Assembly (NCBI GenBank): GCA_902827015.1
Contig: CADEGZ010000006.1
Coordinates: 1 to 35,469 of the forward strand
From: an uncultured Pseudomonadota bacterium
GTDB lineage: Bacteria > Pseudomonadota > Gammaproteobacteria > UBA6186 > Azoamicaceae
Direction: 5' to 3'
DNA: 35,469 bases
How positions within the stretch are numbered: the stretch's first letter is position 1; each line of letters begins with the position of its first letter. Below, piece by piece: positions 1 to 7,730 of this stretch. Both the position numbers and the translations under genes were made by a program. Under the pieces are notes generated by a model. It searched no databases. It was given only the letters and a program-made list of their open reading frames with translations, and had not been told where the DNA came from.

Positions 1-55
1 ATAGAGTGTGCTGCCAATAGGGATAGAGTGTGCTGCCAATAGGGATAGAGTGTGC
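1..55. repeat. Iteron array, right part (22-bp direct repeats)
   Basis: Tandem 22-bp repeats whose unit begins gccaataggg and ends atagagtgtgct. Bases 1-12 are the end of a unit, 13-34 a full unit, and 35-55 a unit lacking its last base. The phase continues exactly from the repeats at 35416-35469, so the array spans the junction of a circle. Tandem direct repeats just after a replication initiator gene are the usual form of an iteron-type plasmid origin; that role is inferred here. Confidence 0.85.
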
Positions 56-146
56 AAATTTAAAATTTTTATACCCCCCACAATAGCACTTCTTATATAG
101 CTTTAAAGGACTTTTTTTAATTGGTATTTTTAAGGTAATAAATATA

Positions 147-166
147 ATAAACTTTATAAAGTTTAT
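147..166. repeat. Perfect 20-bp AT-rich palindrome near the origin
   Basis: A perfect palindrome centred at 156/157, about 90 bases from the iteron array. It could be a dimeric-protein operator or a strand-opening site. Such palindromes also arise by chance in sequence this AT-rich, so the role is unproven. Confidence 0.4.
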
Positions 167-374
167 ATAGAGAGCCAGACTTTTCACTTACGTTTCAAGT
201 CCGTCTCTTTTCACATAAAGGAGCAGAAATTTAGCTCACTGGTTTAGTAAGTTCGCTAAAAAGTTCTTCCTTGATGTAGTATTATTTTTTTTTACTATGT
301 CCTTAGTTATTGCAATTTGTCTGTTATTGAATAACTAGCAATTTTTATTTTTAAATCTACTAGTCCAACAGAAA

Positions 375-418
375 GCAACTTGCTCCTGCTCCGTAAGGTT
401 GCAAGGAGCAAAAGTTGC
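375..418. repeat. Short palindromic element, intergenic copy
   Basis: A 44-base element with arms gcaacttgctcc (375-386) and ggagcaaaagttgc (405-418). A second copy of the same length with the same arms lies inside the DnaA-like gene at 4731-4774; only the central 18 bases differ clearly. This resembles the mobile palindromic elements known from Rickettsia (RPEs), although it is shorter than the classical families. Confidence 0.7.
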
Positions 419-645
419 GTGCTGATTTTCTTGTTCAGTTGAATTTTTTATTTTTATAAAAATATTGCTAACATTATAAATAGCTATATTTCCCGTTTTA
501 AGCTTCTTACAACGTCGTTTTTATTGTTTAATAGGGTAAGTATCTTAAACATAAACTTAACGCTATACGAGGCTTAAATCAGGTTTAAAGTTTTATGTAT
601 TTTATTCATTAATCAAGCTTTCAAATAATAGCTTTTTAATTCACA

Positions 646-903
646 TTAAGCAATAAGCTGAGCCAATAAAGCCTTAAATTCTCTTTTGAGCTGCATCGTT
701 CTTTTTCTATTTTCAATAATTACTTTGCTATATCTTCCATGCTTAAAGGCATTCTTATTACCTTTCGGAGCACCATCACTAGTTCCTCCGTGCATCCTAC
801 AGCGTTTCTTACCAGTTATTCTGGGCGTTTGGCATAAAGTACCTCTGCGGGTTCTTGCAAAGCACTTGATTTCAACGTTTTTGTGTTTAGGGTTATTGCT
901 CAT
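646..903 (-). CDS. Small HGG-motif protein of phage/island type
   Basis: An 85-residue basic protein. It has a cysteine-rich start (CFARTRRGTLCQTP, then CRMHGG) followed by GAPKGNKNAFKHGRYS. This arrangement (paired Cys, MHGG, P-K/R-G-N-x-N-A-x-x-H-G) is typical of a small family often found beside phage terminase or genomic-island genes, and suggests a zinc-binding knuckle. The start overlaps the end of the upstream gene by 11 bases, so translation is probably coupled. It is the last gene of the leftward four-gene operon. The molecular function is unknown; DNA binding is a guess from its charge and cysteines. Confidence 0.7.
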   Translation of the reverse strand: MSNNPKHKNVEIKCFARTRRGTLCQTPRITGKKRCRMHGGTSDGAPKGNKNAFKHGRYSKVIIENRKRTMQLKREFKALLAQLIA

Positions 904-1552
904 TTTTTAAAATACCCCTTATCAATCCCCCCTCTTTTTGGGAGGAATCATTTTTTGTAATATTACCTATAATTGCTTGTACATTAGAGTTAATGTGCAC
1001 GTGTTCAACTGTCATCTTTTGCTGTCCTTTACCACGATAGCGGTTTAGAGCTTCCATTTGTGCTACATAAGTGCGAGTAAGTTTTGTTGCAGAACTTAAG
1101 GCAGCAACTCTTATATCAATCGTTTCTGATTCAGCAGCTATTGCAAAATTGTCTAGTGCTGCATGATGAGTTGCTATCATTTGAGTAGCAAGCATTCCCT
1201 CTATTTGATCTTTTGGAGCAATACCTTTTAATTCAGTACAGATATGCTTTACTGCCTCAAAAATATTAGTATCCTTATAACAGGACTTTGATAACTGATC
1301 ATAAACCATCCAACCGAATTTATCACTTAGTCCACCACTATTTGCAGTAAGAGCTTTGCCCATTTCATCTAATAATTCTTGTATTTCTTTTCCTGTTCGC
1401 TTTTCTTTTTTAGCTAAAACAGGTTTTTCTGATTTTTGTTCTACAAGTTCATTGCCAGCATTATTTACAGCAGAGTTGAGGAGTTTGTTTAATCCTTGGG
1501 AATCCTCATTAGCTACTTTCTTTTTAGACACAACTTTTTTTTCTTGATTCAT
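893..1552 (-). CDS. Conserved phage/island protein of unknown function (VEHVHI family)
   Basis: A 219-residue protein. The first 60 residues are Lys/Glu-rich and probably disordered. The rest is helical, with a stretch resembling a widespread proteobacterial family: ATKLTRTYVAQMEALNRYRG followed by KGQQKMTVEHVHINSNVQAIIGNI (residues about 155-200). Family members often sit next to DUF5681 and HGG-motif genes, as here, but no activity is established. The start overlaps the helicase stop region by four bases, and the end overlaps the HGG gene by 11, so the four genes are read as one unit. It may be a DNA-packaging or replication accessory factor; that is inference. Confidence 0.65.
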   Translation of the reverse strand: MNQEKKVVSKKKVANEDSQGLNKLLNSAVNNAGNELVEQKSEKPVLAKKEKRTGKEIQELLDEMGKALTANSGGLSDKFGWMVYDQLSKSCYKDTNIFEAVKHICTELKGIAPKDQIEGMLATQMIATHHAALDNFAIAAESETIDIRVAALSSATKLTRTYVAQMEALNRYRGKGQQKMTVEHVHINSNVQAIIGNITKNDSSQKEGGLIRGILKNEQ

Positions 1553-3267
1553 AATACACCCAGCTCTCTCAATTTTGGTTCAACTTTTGTATAAGTTATT
1601 ATCGCAGAAGCATCACCTCTAGTTAAGCTCTCATCCCCCTTATAACTTAAAGGGATAATATTTAATTGCCTCTCAGTCGGTTTCTCATTTCGCCAGCTTG
1701 CAGTCTTCATTGCTGTTTCTTGCTTCTCATAAAGGCTTAGGAAGTCATTGGCAGCAGCTATAGCTTCAAGCTTTCCGCCTTGGTAAATTACTCTTGTTGG
1801 AATATCAATAATTACTTTACCATTTGCTAAATCGTTTATGGAATATCCATTATCTTGTCTTCCTCCGACAGCAACCCATATAGCGCCTTTTCTGTGAACA
1901 TAAGCCCAGCTGTTAAATCCTGATGTAAGTAATGTCTCATCATCTAGCTTCGTAAATGGAAAGTTAACACGCTCAAGTAAATCTATCTCTGCCATCTCAA
2001 AGCTTGATAATACTCTTTTTGTTTTTCTGACTTTATCCTCATCCTCTACCTCTACCTGCTCTTGCTCTACTAGGTCAGCATTACACAACGGGCATTCTTC
2101 CGCTTCCTTGGGTATTTTCTTTTTACATAAAGGACAAATTCTAAAACCTTTATTTTTACTCCTAAGGTTTATCATCTGGTCAAGCGACCCGTGCAATATC
2201 GTAGAAATTCCGAAGTCCAGCACAACGCAGTCCTTTTTGATAATGTCAGGATAAATTGCAGGGTCTATTGTTCTAAGCCCCCTACCGATCATTTGCACCA
2301 TTGTTGACTTATAGGAGGACTGACGCAGTAACACTACGCAGCTAATAGGCGGATAGTCCCACCCTTCAGTCAATACCGCTACGTTGACAATAACCTGTAT
2401 CATACCTTTAGTCATATTCTCAAATACAAGACTTCTCTGCTCCTTTGTCATTTCCCCAGTAATAAGAGCCGTAGATATTCCGTGAGCATTAAAGCTGTTC
2501 GTTACGTTCTTTGCATGAGCTATATTAGAGCAGAACACTACTGTCTTGCGGCCTCCCGCTTTTTCTTGCCAGTGCCTTATTACTTCACTATTTAGAGGCT
2601 CGCTGTCCAAAATGGAAGCTACCTCATCATCGCTATAATCCCCTTTACTCCGAGTTTTCAATGCCTTAAGCTTTTCCGTAGCATTACCCATATCAATAGC
2701 AAAGGTTACTGGTCTGACCAGATTGCCGCTAAGGATAAGCTCACCTATTTTTATCTGATCACAGCAATTATTAAATACCTCGCCTAAACTACTTTTATCG
2801 CCCCGTTCAGGTGTTGCAGTTACTCCTAGGACTTTAAGCTCTGGATTAACCTTGCGGGCATGATCCAGAACATTTTTATAGCTTGGAGCGGTTACGTGGT
2901 GAGCCTCATCAATTACAAGTAAATCAACTGGTGGCATTTCCTTAAGGTTATTCTCTCGTGAGAGAGTCTGTATCATTGCAAAAGCTACGTTTCCTTGCCA
3001 TGATTTGCCGTAGCTGTCAACAATACTGGTAGAAATAGCGGGATTGACCCATCTAAATTTTTCCTCATTCTGAGCGGTTAGTTCGTCCCTATGAGCAAGG
3101 ACGCAGGCTTTTAGGTTAGGGTTTTGTTCATAGAAGTTACCGATTACTTTAGAGAGCATTATGGTTTTGCCTGCCCCTGTAGGTGCAACTCCGAGCGTGT
3201 TATCATTATTTGCTAGGGCGATCATGCACCTTTCTACAAACTCCTGCTGGCGACTACGAAGTAACAT
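1549..3267 (-). CDS. SF2 DEAD/DEAH-box helicase with zinc ribbon
   Basis: A 572-residue superfamily 2 helicase of the phage/restriction type. Visible motifs are Walker A GVAPTGAGKT (residues 26-35), DEAH (120-123), the motif III-like TATPERGD (150-157), and motif VI QMIGRGLRT (325-333). Between motifs III and VI lies a second RecA-like domain (KTVVFCSN, ALITGEMT, VAVLTEGWD). Four cysteines at about 378, 381, 392 and 395 (CPLC-x10-CPLC) form a zinc ribbon. It would unwind or translocate on duplex DNA using ATP. It starts four bases after the DUF5681 gene ends and overlaps the next gene, so it belongs to the same transcript. The substrate is unknown; a role in replication or processing of the plasmid is likely. 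Confidence 0.9.
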   Translation of the reverse strand: MLLRSRQQEFVERCMIALANNDNTLGVAPTGAGKTIMLSKVIGNFYEQNPNLKACVLAHRDELTAQNEEKFRWVNPAISTSIVDSYGKSWQGNVAFAMIQTLSRENNLKEMPPVDLLVIDEAHHVTAPSYKNVLDHARKVNPELKVLGVTATPERGDKSSLGEVFNNCCDQIKIGELILSGNLVRPVTFAIDMGNATEKLKALKTRSKGDYSDDEVASILDSEPLNSEVIRHWQEKAGGRKTVVFCSNIAHAKNVTNSFNAHGISTALITGEMTKEQRSLVFENMTKGMIQVIVNVAVLTEGWDYPPISCVVLLRQSSYKSTMVQMIGRGLRTIDPAIYPDIIKKDCVVLDFGISTILHGSLDQMINLRSKNKGFRICPLCKKKIPKEAEECPLCNADLVEQEQVEVEDEDKVRKTKRVLSSFEMAEIDLLERVNFPFTKLDDETLLTSGFNSWAYVHRKGAIWVAVGGRQDNGYSINDLANGKVIIDIPTRVIYQGGKLEAIAAANDFLSLYEKQETAMKTASWRNEKPTERQLNIIPLSYKGDESLTRGDASAIITYTKVEPKLRELGVL

Positions 3268-3271
3268 GATG

Positions 3272-3511
3272 CTAACTCAAGTTGGTTATTCCACTCGGGA
3301 GGTGGTCTTGGTCATGATGTAAAACTATAATGTCCTCTGTTACAAAATGCCGAAAGAATATGTCTATTGCCCAAGGCTCGCTTTTCTGCACTGACTTCCA
3401 AAGTAACTTATAAGCCTTGATACTATCCCTTGCTGCCATATCTCTAATATTTAGAGTTTCAAGTCTTGGTCTTCCTTTTAGATTTCCCGATTCCCCTTTC
3501 TTAAATTTCAT
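3272..3511 (-). CDS. DUF5681-type small protein
   Basis: A 79-residue protein starting MKFKKGESGNLKGRPR, the hallmark K-G-x-S-G-N-x-K-G-R-P motif of DUF5681, a short family common in proteobacterial phages and islands. The remainder is helical (IRDMAARDSIKAYKLLWKSV). An upstream in-frame start at 3568 was rejected because it falls in the -35 box of the promoter at 3540-3568. The start used has an agagg ribosome site ten bases upstream. It is the first gene of the operon DUF5681, helicase, VEHVHI protein, HGG protein. No biochemical function is known for the family. Confidence 0.75.
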   Translation of the reverse strand: MKFKKGESGNLKGRPRLETLNIRDMAARDSIKAYKLLWKSVQKSEPWAIDIFFRHFVTEDIIVLHHDQDHLPSGITNLS

Positions 3512-3539
3512 ACTAAAAAAACCTCTGTTTTTATTGAAA

Positions 3540-3568
3540 ATTATAGCATTTTTTCTCTGAAAAAACAA
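3540..3568 (-). promoter_or_regulatory. Promoter of the helicase operon
   Basis: Reading the minus strand, a -35 TTGTTT (3563-3568) and a -10 TATAAT (3540-3545) are separated by exactly 17 bases. Initiation near 3533 gives a leader of about 22 bases before the ATG at 3511. This position also settles the start of the DUF5681 gene. Confidence 0.75.
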
Positions 3569-3632
3569 CGTTTTTTTAGCTTTATAACCCAGTATTTATA
3601 AGGGTTTATAGGGTATTTTATAGAATAATTAC

Positions 3633-3722
3633 TTGCAGTCTTCTATTTTTTTATAAAAAACCTTGTATCAATAATGGAAACAAGGGTGTAACATTTGATA
3701 ATACCCCCTTTGTAGACTGCAA
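3633..3722. other. Inverted-repeat element enclosing a terminator-like hairpin
   Basis: Perfect 9-base outer arms ttgcagtct (3633-3641) and agactgcaa (3714-3722). Inside, on the minus strand, a CCTTGT/ACAAGG stem (3661-3666 with 3680-3685) is followed by six T (3655-3660), a plausible intrinsic terminator for the DnaA-like gene transcribed leftward. An alternative stem AAGGGT/ACCCCCTT (3682-3687 with 3703-3710) shares bases with the first, so the two exclude each other. The rest of 3569-4003 holds no gene that I can support. Confidence 0.5.
3655..3685 (-). terminator. Candidate intrinsic terminator of the DnaA-like gene
   Basis: On the minus strand a 6-bp stem with a 13-base loop is followed directly by TTTTTT. 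It lies about 320 bases past the stop of the DnaA-like replication gene and upstream of the next leftward promoter. The stem is short, so efficiency is uncertain. Confidence 0.4.
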
Positions 3723-4003
3723 ATTCAAGAGCCTTTTTGTAGAGTCCGTTTATTCCTTTTTTATAGAGTGTCAAAACCTCCATAACTTAGTTCCTATTTA
3801 CTTCTGTTGTGATTAAAACGCAATTCGTTAAAAAATCATTTCTAATAAAATTTTTATAAACAGGGGTAGATATAGATTTAGAATAGCTCTATTTCTTATT
3901 TTAAGGCTATTTATAGTGTTATATTTAGTATGTAATAAGGGAGTATAGATTAAATATTAATTAACTCTTCTATGGCCATAAAATCAGGTTTTTGCGTTTT
4001 GAA

Positions 4004-5581
4004 CTACACAATACCATAGCGAGACTTCAATGTTTCATACTTTCTCCGTTCTTCTTGCTTTTTGTACCAAGCTAATTTTAGCTTTTCTATTACCTTTTCA
4101 GGTGCTAGAACCACCACTCTTTGGGGATTATCTTTACATTCAGAGTGATTATTGTCCACTTTCAATTCCAATGTTAAACCTGTCTCTAAAACCGATTTTT
4201 CCATATCCTCTAAATACCAGATTGGAGAACTTAATTGTTCAATAAGATCAGATTCACTTTCTATAATAACTTTGCCTGGCTCTTCAATAACCTTTAGCAT
4301 AGGCATGTTGAATATAGCTGTTAGTGCAAAAGGATTGTTGCTACTTTTTATGATGCTAGTTTTGAAATCATTCCAAGTTGCTTTTTTGCTCCAATCATAC
4401 CGAGGTAAAATACTAGGCGGTATATCATTGCCAATTTCCTCCTGCTCTTGCTGCCTAGAATGCGGGGTATTGACTTTAGTGATTTGAACGTTATTCCCAT
4501 AAACCGAAGCAATGGCTTTGCGTATCTTAACCTTGTCAATATCGTTGATAGGCAACGCTCCCGTGCAGATACCCACCTTATCAGGCTCAAGTTCTATAAT
4601 TTCACAATGCACTCGTATCTCTTCAGCTTTCCGTTCGCCCAAAATATTCCGTAGTGCTTGTTGTACTTCTGCCAATTTATTTCTTTGATTAGCAATTGTT
4701 GCTGTAACTGATTTTTTTGTTCCTAGAGAAGCAACTTGCTCCAGCTGCGTAAGCGAGCAAGGAGCAAAAGTTGCGTGTTTGTTTTGTTGATTTTTTTGGA
4801 TAGAGTCGCATGCGCGCGTATTAGTCTCCTTTTTTAAGATACTAGTTATGATACTAGAATCGGAAATAAACTCTCTAGCGTAGCTAGAGTTTATTTCCTC
4901 TGGTGTGGTATTACTATGTAATAGTGGTGTAGTATTACTTATAATAATGTCCAAGTCTGCTTGGAGACCTCCCTTCTTATTTTTTGGAGAGTTATTTAAA
5001 TTTTCTTGGACACCCTCTCCAAGAATTTTTGGAGACCCCCCAGTTTCATTTTTGGCAATTTCTTGCCATTTTTCTTTATTTATACTTGGCTTATAAAGTT
5101 GTCTTTTTTCTACTAATCCATGCTCAAACTCAAAATCAGGTGTATCTTTCCAAAGTAACAAATACAGTACATTATTTTTTCTTACGCCACCTTCATACTC
5201 AATCCTAAAATTTCTATTCAACAACCCCAATTTTTCTAGAAGTACTATTTTTTGCCTTATTAACTCTTTAGAGCAGTTAAACTCTTTTGCTAACTGCTCA
5301 TAACTTGTTCTATAGCCATACTTTCTAACATCAAATTTTCCACTCTTATTAAATTTATTCTTTGAGTTAGGTTTAAACCACCCTTTTAAAAAGGAATAAA
5401 GCATTATTGCTAACCGATCAGGCTTACCTTTACTATTAAGGATAATATTAGATAAAACCCTTTCTACATAATCTCCTTTATATGGCAATTTTGCTTTTCT
5501 ACTTGAATCCTGACCACTTAAACTAGCCAGTGCATTTTGAATTTTTACATTGTTTTGAACGAACTTATCTTTAACAGTCAT
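4004..5581 (-). CDS. DnaA-domain-I-like plasmid replication protein
   Basis: A 525-residue protein. Residues about 60-130 form a winged helix typical of plasmid initiators (YGYRTSYEQLAKEFNCSKEL, then IRQKIVLLEKLGLLNR). After a low-complexity linker, residues about 300-370 (ALRNILGERKAEEIRVHCEI) and 398-475 (TWNDFKTSIIKSSNNPFALT) each resemble DnaA domain I; there is no AAA+ ATPase or DnaA DNA-binding domain. Proteins of this build are known from Rickettsia plasmids and are thought to act in replication or copy control. Residues about 269-285 (ATFAPCSLTQLEQVAS) are encoded by a palindromic element inserted in frame. It is monocistronic. Whether it is the initiator, or a helper of the 34002-35390 protein, is open. 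Confidence 0.75.
   Translation of the reverse strand: MTVKDKFVQNNVKIQNALASLSGQDSSRKAKLPYKGDYVERVLSNIILNSKGKPDRLAIMLYSFLKGWFKPNSKNKFNKSGKFDVRKYGYRTSYEQLAKEFNCSKELIRQKIVLLEKLGLLNRNFRIEYEGGVRKNNVLYLLLWKDTPDFEFEHGLVEKRQLYKPSINKEKWQEIAKNETGGSPKILGEGVQENLNNSPKNKKGGLQADLDIIISNTTPLLHSNTTPEEINSSYAREFISDSSIITSILKKETNTRACDSIQKNQQNKHATFAPCSLTQLEQVASLGTKKSVTATIANQRNKLAEVQQALRNILGERKAEEIRVHCEIIELEPDKVGICTGALPINDIDKVKIRKAIASVYGNNVQITKVNTPHSRQQEQEEIGNDIPPSILPRYDWSKKATWNDFKTSIIKSSNNPFALTAIFNMPMLKVIEEPGKVIIESESDLIEQLSSPIWYLEDMEKSVLETGLTLELKVDNNHSECKDNPQRVVVLAPEKVIEKLKLAWYKKQEERRKYETLKSRYGIV
4731..4774. repeat. Short palindromic element inserted in frame in the DnaA-like gene
   Basis: A second copy of the element at 375-418: identical arms gcaacttgctcc (4731-4742) and ggagcaaaagttgc (4761-4774), same total length of 44 bases, divergent centre. 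It is read through as about 15 residues within the flexible linker of the replication protein, which preserves the frame. In-frame insertion of palindromes in linkers is a documented trait of Rickettsia genomes. Confidence 0.75.
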
Positions 5582-5696
5582 GTTTTTAATCTTTATTTAA
5601 ATTTATAAAACAAAGCCTAAAACAGTGAGCTAATAACGACTGAATAATATTTTAGATAAAATAAAGTAAAAAAATTCTATGTTTTTCTAAAAATAT

Positions 5697-5853
5697 GTTA
5701 TAATAACACCTGAGAGTAGCTAAAAAAGTTGGTTCTGTTCTAGTTATTTCTTGGCGTTTCATCGTTCTTAAGTCTCAATTTTAAATGGCTCTGTGGTTCT
5801 CCGCTTATCCCCTGTCGCATACAGGGGATAGAACCCGTGAAAATTATTATAAC
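5697..5853. other. Structured non-coding element with terminal inverted repeats
   Basis: Bounded by gttataataa (5697-5706) and ttattataac (5844-5853), exact inverted repeats that also look like outward/inward -10 boxes. Inside is a perfect 10-bp hairpin tatcccctgt/acaggggata (5806-5815 with 5821-5830, loop cgcat), extended by an outer ggttc/gaacc pairing (5795-5799 with 5831-5835). This GC-rich core stands out from the AT-rich surroundings. It could be a MITE-like element or a small RNA; no tRNA fold could be made from it. Confidence 0.5.
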
Positions 5854-6413
5854 ACATAATTAGTAAAAATAGTCTTGCAAATTAACGCTTATTTTAATGT
5901 CCTAATCTTTTCTAAATTTAAAATAACCTGTAACCATTGAAATAAAAGGGATAGAAGCAAATATTATACCTTCTCTCTAGGAGGCCATCATTTCTAACTA
6001 TTTCACTTATTCCGTGATATTTTCTATAGGGATTTTGGACTAAATTTATTCATTATAAGCCCTTTTTATAGACTAAGAGTACTCAGAAAACTCATACATT
6101 ACCAATAATGTAAGTTCCTATTTTAACTGCCATTTCCTGTTCTACCCTAATACATCCTGCAAGCTTTCAAACAAGACATTTTTAGGCTTATATCATACCC
6201 ACCTTATGGCGGTAGTTATTTTTAATGAATAAAAAAAACAATTCTTACTATAGCCTTATCGGGACTCTAATAATTCATTTTTTAGTAACAATAATAAGCT
6301 TTTTTATAGGCTCGGAGTACTTAAAAAAATGCTTATCACTAATTATTGGTTGCAAAATTTTTAAATAAGATATTTAAATTATTAATAATATAAAAAAAAT
6401 ATCATCAGATAAA
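5854..6413. other. Non-coding stretch with a degenerate direct repeat
   Basis: No gene is supported. Segments 6055-6110 and 6294-6349 align as an old direct duplication: both start ataagc, run through a T-tract and atag, and share gagtact followed by an A-run. The flanking bases before each (gggattttggacta and gggactctaataatt) are also similar, so the duplication may be about 90 bases long. A weak promoter for the carrier gene may start with ttgcaa at 6350 and tttaaa at 6373. Confidence 0.4.
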
Positions 6414-7730
6414 ATGCAAATAACAGAACAAAAGAGCCTGACTAGAGAACAGAAAGAAGCAGTAGGTTTACTATCTGTAGGAACGATGTTGGAATACTTT
6501 GATTTAATGCTCTATGTTCACATGGCGGTACTTCTTAACGAGTTATTTTTCCCTAAAACTGATCAGTTCACTACATCTTTAGTATCAGCATTTGCATTTT
6601 GTTCAAGCTTTATCTTCCGCCCTTTTGCAGCATTATTATTTGGATGGTTAGGGGATAATATTGGAAGGAAGGCTACTGTTGTAATTACTACTTTTCTAAT
6701 GTCTATTTCCTGTGTAATTATGGCAAATCTACCAACTTACGAACAAATAGGTATTTCTGCTGCATGGTTAGTTACATTATGCCGTATGCTACAAGGTGCG
6801 TCTTCAATGGGAGAGGTAATTGGTGCAGAATTATATTTAACTGAAACTATAAAACCTCCACTCCAGTATTTTTACGTAGCACTTATGGTTGTAGCAAATA
6901 ATATTGGTATATTTACAGCATTAGGCGTAGCTTTCTTGGTAACATCATTTGGCTTGAACTGGCGGTTAGCATTTTGGATTGGTGCAGTTATTGCGTTAGT
7001 AGGTGCTATTGCAAGGACTAATCTAAGAGAAACACCAGAGTTCGTGGACGCTAAGAAGCGAATTAACAATATGCTTAAGGCAGTAAACCTACCTATTGAT
7101 AAAAATATTGCCTACTTACATAAAGTAAGTAAAAAGAATGTTATTAGTTATTTCTTGATTGAGTGTGCTTGTCCGTTATGGTTTTGTATTTCCTATGTCT
7201 ATTGTAGTAATTTATTAAAAACTAAATTCGGATTTACTCCCGAGGAGATTATTAGCCATAATTTCCTAGTTTCGATTATTGATATGTTTTTTGTAGTAGT
7301 GTTAATGTTCCTAGTAAAAATATTCCACCCTATAAAAGTTCTTACCATAAGATTATTAATATATATAATACCTTTGCTGTTTGTTGCAAATATATTGGAT
7401 TACATTACTTCGCCTTTTGAATTACTTATATTTCAGGGATTTATTTTATTAGCTCCTGCTGGTTACCCTGCTCAAGCTGTTTTTTATGGTTATTTCCCTG
7501 TACTGCATCGTTTTAAATGTTCAAGTTTAATCTTTGCAACTTCAAGAGCATTAATGTATGTAGTATCTTCTTTTGGGTTAGTTTTACTAACTGATAAATT
7601 TGGATATAATGGTTTAATGTTTTTAGTAGTTCCTATAATACTTGGTTATAGTTATGGTTTACTCAATTTTATAAAATCAAATTCAATCGGTTTTAATTTA
7701 CAGAGATTAGAGGAAGAAAAGCTAGGTTGA
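6414..7730 (+). CDS. MFS metabolite/proton symporter, ProP-like
   Basis: A 438-residue inner-membrane carrier of the major facilitator superfamily, metabolite:H+ symporter branch. Evidence is the N-terminal GTMLEYFDLMLYVHMA, the loop 2-3 signature GWLGDNIGRKATVV (about residues 80-93), and about twelve hydrophobic segments. Rickettsiales carry many ProP-like paralogues, used to import small solutes from the host cytosol; the actual substrate cannot be told from sequence. It is transcribed alone, from the far side of a long non-coding region, and no strong ribosome site precedes the ATG. The last 79 bases overlap the end of the convergent alarmone hydrolase gene, so transcripts of the two would be antisense to each other at their ends. 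Confidence 0.85.
   Translation: MQITEQKSLTREQKEAVGLLSVGTMLEYFDLMLYVHMAVLLNELFFPKTDQFTTSLVSAFAFCSSFIFRPFAALLFGWLGDNIGRKATVVITTFLMSISCVIMANLPTYEQIGISAAWLVTLCRMLQGASSMGEVIGAELYLTETIKPPLQYFYVALMVVANNIGIFTALGVAFLVTSFGLNWRLAFWIGAVIALVGAIARTNLRETPEFVDAKKRINNMLKAVNLPIDKNIAYLHKVSKKNVISYFLIECACPLWFCISYVYCSNLLKTKFGFTPEEIISHNFLVSIIDMFFVVVLMFLVKIFHPIKVLTIRLLIYIIPLLFVANILDYITSPFELLIFQGFILLAPAGYPAQAVFYGYFPVLHRFKCSSLIFATSRALMYVVSSFGLVLLTDKFGYNGLMFLVVPIILGYSYGLLNFIKSNSIGFNLQRLEEEKLG

Larger units (their letters stand above)
56..645. other. Gene-poor origin flank
   Basis: No convincing gene is seen in this AT-rich stretch between the iterons and the end of the leftward operon. It holds a perfect 20-bp palindrome at 147-166 (aactttataaagtt core), a short palindromic element at 375-418, and AT-rich runs that would suit an origin unwinding region. 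I saw no exact consensus DnaA box by eye. The leftward operon ends at 646; only a weak AAGCT/AGCTT inverted repeat follows it, not a convincing terminator. Confidence 0.5.

Noticed and set aside
1-55. CRISPR array
   Set aside because: The repeats are directly tandem without spacers and cross the plasmid junction next to a replication gene, so they are iterons.
686-910. Rightward 74-codon hydrophobic frame opposite the HGG-motif gene
   Set aside because: Antisense to a gene with a clear conserved motif; the hydrophobic look comes from reading Lys/Arg codons backwards.
3512-3568. N-terminal extension of the DUF5681 gene
   Set aside because: It would start in the -35 box of a strong promoter, and the extension is not part of the family pattern.
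4348-4590. Leftward 80-codon frame inside the DnaA-like gene
   Set aside because: It lies fully within a well-supported gene in another frame of the same strand and shows no family features.
5795-5835. tRNA or tRNA-like gene suggested by the gggttct/cccctg hairpin
   Set aside because: No acceptor stem, D arm or proper anticodon loop could be built around it; left as an unassigned structured element.
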